A stretch of DNA of 64,000 nt, taken from contig JADJXS010000001.1 of NCBI GenBank assembly GCA_016710275.1, positions 1,922,001 through 1,986,000 on the forward strand, read 5' to 3'. This stretch comes from Phycisphaerales bacterium. Lineage in GTDB: Bacteria; Planctomycetota; Phycisphaerae; UBA1845; Fen-1342. A program made the translations under genes and the position numbers. Of the stretch, positions 62,352-64,000 are shown in pieces. Every line of letters starts with the position of its first letter. The first letter of the stretch is position 1. Below the pieces are notes generated by a model. It saw only the letters and a program-made list of their open reading frames with translations, was not told where the DNA came from and did not search any database.

Positions 62352-63048
62352 AGCCACCATCGTAACCGAACATTGGCCGAACGGCATGAGCTGCGGCCGT
62401 CGCCGCATCTTCCGCCACCGGCCTGCCAAATGGTATCGTGATCCGCCGACGCATTCTCAGAACGTCGAACGGAATTTCTGCTCGTCCGGCAATCTGCCGC
62501 TGACGGTTCACTTGGCGAACGATGCGAAGAGCTTGACGCCGCACCGGCGCGTAGGGCTCGAATGGCAGGTCATTCAGCGCTGCCGCGATTTCCCGCGTCG
62601 GGCATCGCGACGCCAGGTCGAGCACGACAGCTTGGATCGCGCGATAGACCGCGGCGTCAATCCTCACCGAAGCGTGCCACCGGCCATTCCGCCCCTTTCG
62701 GCAGCCGATGCTGTAACCCGCGAACTTGATCGGCGCGCGCCGCACGTCACGAATTGACGCTCGCTCCCGCTCGAAGAACTCGTGCCGGCCCTTTGTTGCG
62801 AGAAGGACGAAGTACCGCTCGTACCGCAGATACTGCATATTCGCCAGCCCCTGCTTCTTGCGGCGACACCGCGCCCATTTCGTGATCGCGATGCCGTAAC
62901 GGTCGATCAGCTTCGCATCGACAGCGGCCGGATCCTTCCCGTTCGGAATCTGCCCGGCCACGTAGAACCAGTAGCCGGGCGTGATGTACGCGACCGCGAG
63001 CTGCTGAACGAACCCCTCGACCGATGTTGTGACGCACCGATACTCCAT
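62341..63048 (-). CDS. Conserved-looking hypothetical protein coupled to the Argonaute pair
   Basis: 235 residues. Begins MEYRCVTTSVEGFVQQLAV; other striking blocks are GYWFYVAGQIPNGKDP, DRYGIAITKWARCRRKK and RRAPIKFAGYSIGCRKGRNG. From memory similar proteins recur on mobile elements in planctomycetes. The C-terminus is Arg-rich (RRQALRIVRQVNRQRQ), suggesting nucleic-acid contact. Its stop lies inside the HNH-APAZ start region. Function unknown; replication or transposition is possible but unshown. Confidence 0.6.
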   Translation of the reverse strand: MEYRCVTTSVEGFVQQLAVAYITPGYWFYVAGQIPNGKDPAAVDAKLIDRYGIAITKWARCRRKKQGLANMQYLRYERYFVLLATKGRHEFFERERASIRDVRRAPIKFAGYSIGCRKGRNGRWHASVRIDAAVYRAIQAVVLDLASRCPTREIAAALNDLPFEPYAPVRRQALRIVRQVNRQRQIAGRAEIPFDVLRMRRRITIPFGRPVAEDAATAAAHAVRPMFGYDGGYGD

Positions 63049-63130
63049 GCGTTCTTCCTCCTCCCTTCAAATGAGCGGGTTGTTTTGGCACAACCCGCGA
63101 AGCCTGTTTGAACCTCCTTTCGGTCGAGCT

Positions 63131-63352
63131 TCAATCGCTTTCCGGACCCGGCCCGCAGAACTCCAACAACTCGCGGAGTTCCTGCTCAGTCGGCTCACGG
63201 TCAAAATCCTCCCGATAACACGCCGTGATGCGTGCCCGCACGTCCGGCGGAATGCTCATCGGCTCCGGCCAACATCGTTCATCGAACTCCTCGATGATGT
63301 CAGCCGGACTGTCGCCGATGACGCTGCCGCTCCTCGTGCGCCACCAACCCAT
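63131..63352 (-). CDS. Small hypothetical protein, first gene of the Argonaute operon
   Basis: 73 residues from ATG 63352. The ribosome site AAAGGAGGTGAT is near perfect, the best in the window, implying high translation. Sequence MGWWRTRSGSVIGDSPADI and a helical acidic end (TEQELRELLEFCGPG). Ends 83 bases before the 235-residue gene. No family; could be a regulator or small partner. Confidence 0.6.
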   Translation of the reverse strand: MGWWRTRSGSVIGDSPADIIEEFDERCWPEPMSIPPDVRARITACYREDFDREPTEQELRELLEFCGPGPESD

Positions 63353-64000
63353 GCAAATCACCTCCTTTCGCTCGACTTCAAATCCTCGCGCACGCCCGAC
63401 CCCGCGGTCGCCCGCGTCACCGGCCCGGCGTGCAAAACCAACTCCTTTCATCACTGACTCCTTCCAGGAAAACCCGGCCGTTTACCGTCATGCCCTGAGC
63501 ACATTGCCCCTTCTGAATCTGTCACCGCATCGGCGCAGGCCGAATGCCGTCGCTTCCCCGCCTTCGCGAACCGCTGCTTGCTGTCGGCGTCGCCTCCAGC
63601 TAATCGGCTCGCATCAAGCGATCGGCATCCATCCGCACCATGCGGCTAGATTCATTTATTGCAGTTGCCCAATACATAGCGGTTGCGGCCACGCAACCTC
63701 GATACACCACCAGGTACACCCCGGCTGTGCATCGTCATTCCGCTGCCAAACGACGGCCGTCTTCCGACGGTCCTCGTTTGACCGCATTGGCTGTCTTCCG
63801 ACCCGCCGAAACGGGCCGGGGCAGGTCAACCCTGCCCCGGCGCCGCACCGACACGTCCGCAAACATGGGAAATTGCTCGTCGGCCCTTTCGTCGTCGATC
63901 GCGTTCCCGGCACCACCCGTTAGCACTCGAACGGCATCGCGACTGCCTTGCCGCTTTGCCGCCACGCTTCCGCGTGCTCCTACTCAGGCCCCGCTCCCAG
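63353..64000. other. Window end without a supported gene
   Basis: 648 bases. Plus and minus shadow frames only (Arg/Pro/Ser-rich, no ribosome site). Contains a perfect 11-bp hairpin at 63815-63841 and should hold the promoter for the Argonaute operon; none was obvious. Confidence 0.5.
63815..63841. terminator. Perfect GC hairpin, possible terminator
   Basis: GCCGGGGCAGG (63815-63825), loop TCAAC, CCTGCCCCGGC (63831-63841). No T run on either side, so it may be a terminator or just a stable hairpin. Similar in form to 34396-34421. Confidence 0.35.

Noticed and set aside
1..64000. CRISPR arrays, rRNA, tRNA genes or intact insertion sequences
   Set aside because: No regular spacer-repeat pattern, no recognisable rRNA or cloverleaf, and no transposase genes were seen; tRNAscan and an IS search were not available.

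Overview
The window is GC-rich bacterial chromosome or mobile-element DNA with no rRNA, tRNA or CRISPR array that I could recognise. Gene style (lipoproteins with Met/His/Cys-rich inserts, HME-RND pumps with Cys-repeat adaptors, strawberry-notch-like helicases, many genes with ATGA overlaps) suggests a Planctomycetota or similar environmental lineage. That placement is inference, not proof.

Region 1 (1-24 kb) is a heavy-metal handling block. A zinc-finger anti-sigma factor is followed by a multicopper oxidase lipoprotein, a heavy-metal-associated (HMA) lipoprotein, a predicted outer-membrane protein and a PepSY-like/Cys-rich secreted protein. On the minus strand lie a peroxidase-related AhpD-family gene and a His-tailed EamA permease. 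A minus-strand efflux operon then runs TolC-like factor, membrane-fusion protein, HME-RND pump, His-rich lipoprotein, metal P-type ATPase and a small membrane protein. A second CusB/CzcA pair is on the plus strand; its adaptor carries six Cys/His motifs. The AhpD-family gene has an in-frame UGA exactly where the second redox Cys of its CxxC motif belongs, and a hairpin with a GGUC loop lies 25 nt downstream. It is a strong selenoprotein candidate (CxxU) that ordinary annotation would split into two ORFs.

Region 2 (about 24-44 kb) looks like the maintenance and transfer part of an integrative element. It holds a winged-helix replication-like protein, ParA, small accessory proteins, a replication-relaxation-like protein, a VirD4/TraG-type coupling ATPase, a J-like/coiled-coil protein pair, an XRE regulator, a CHC2 zinc-finger primase fragment, a DUF932 protein and a frameshifted tyrosine recombinase. 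No relaxase or type IV secretion genes are visible. Two homologous structured elements (24.87 and 41.01 kb) with a shared fold lie in intergenic DNA, and several other strong palindromes occur here.

Region 3 (44-64 kb) is a defence island. It has a methylase/strawberry-notch helicase, then a tightly coupled type I restriction operon. The operon order is hsdR, hsdM, AlbA_2 protein, a possible PD-(D/E)XK protein, an STM4504/Abi-like protein, hsdS with an extra SocA/Panacea-like C-terminal domain, and an Abi_C protein. Convergent to it is an HNH-APAZ plus short catalytically dead Argonaute pair, overlapping an uncharacterised upstream gene.

Several apparent single-base indels (TolC end, both ends of the first CusB, the integrase, the helicase) may be real decay or uncorrected assembly errors. 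Read-level checking would decide.
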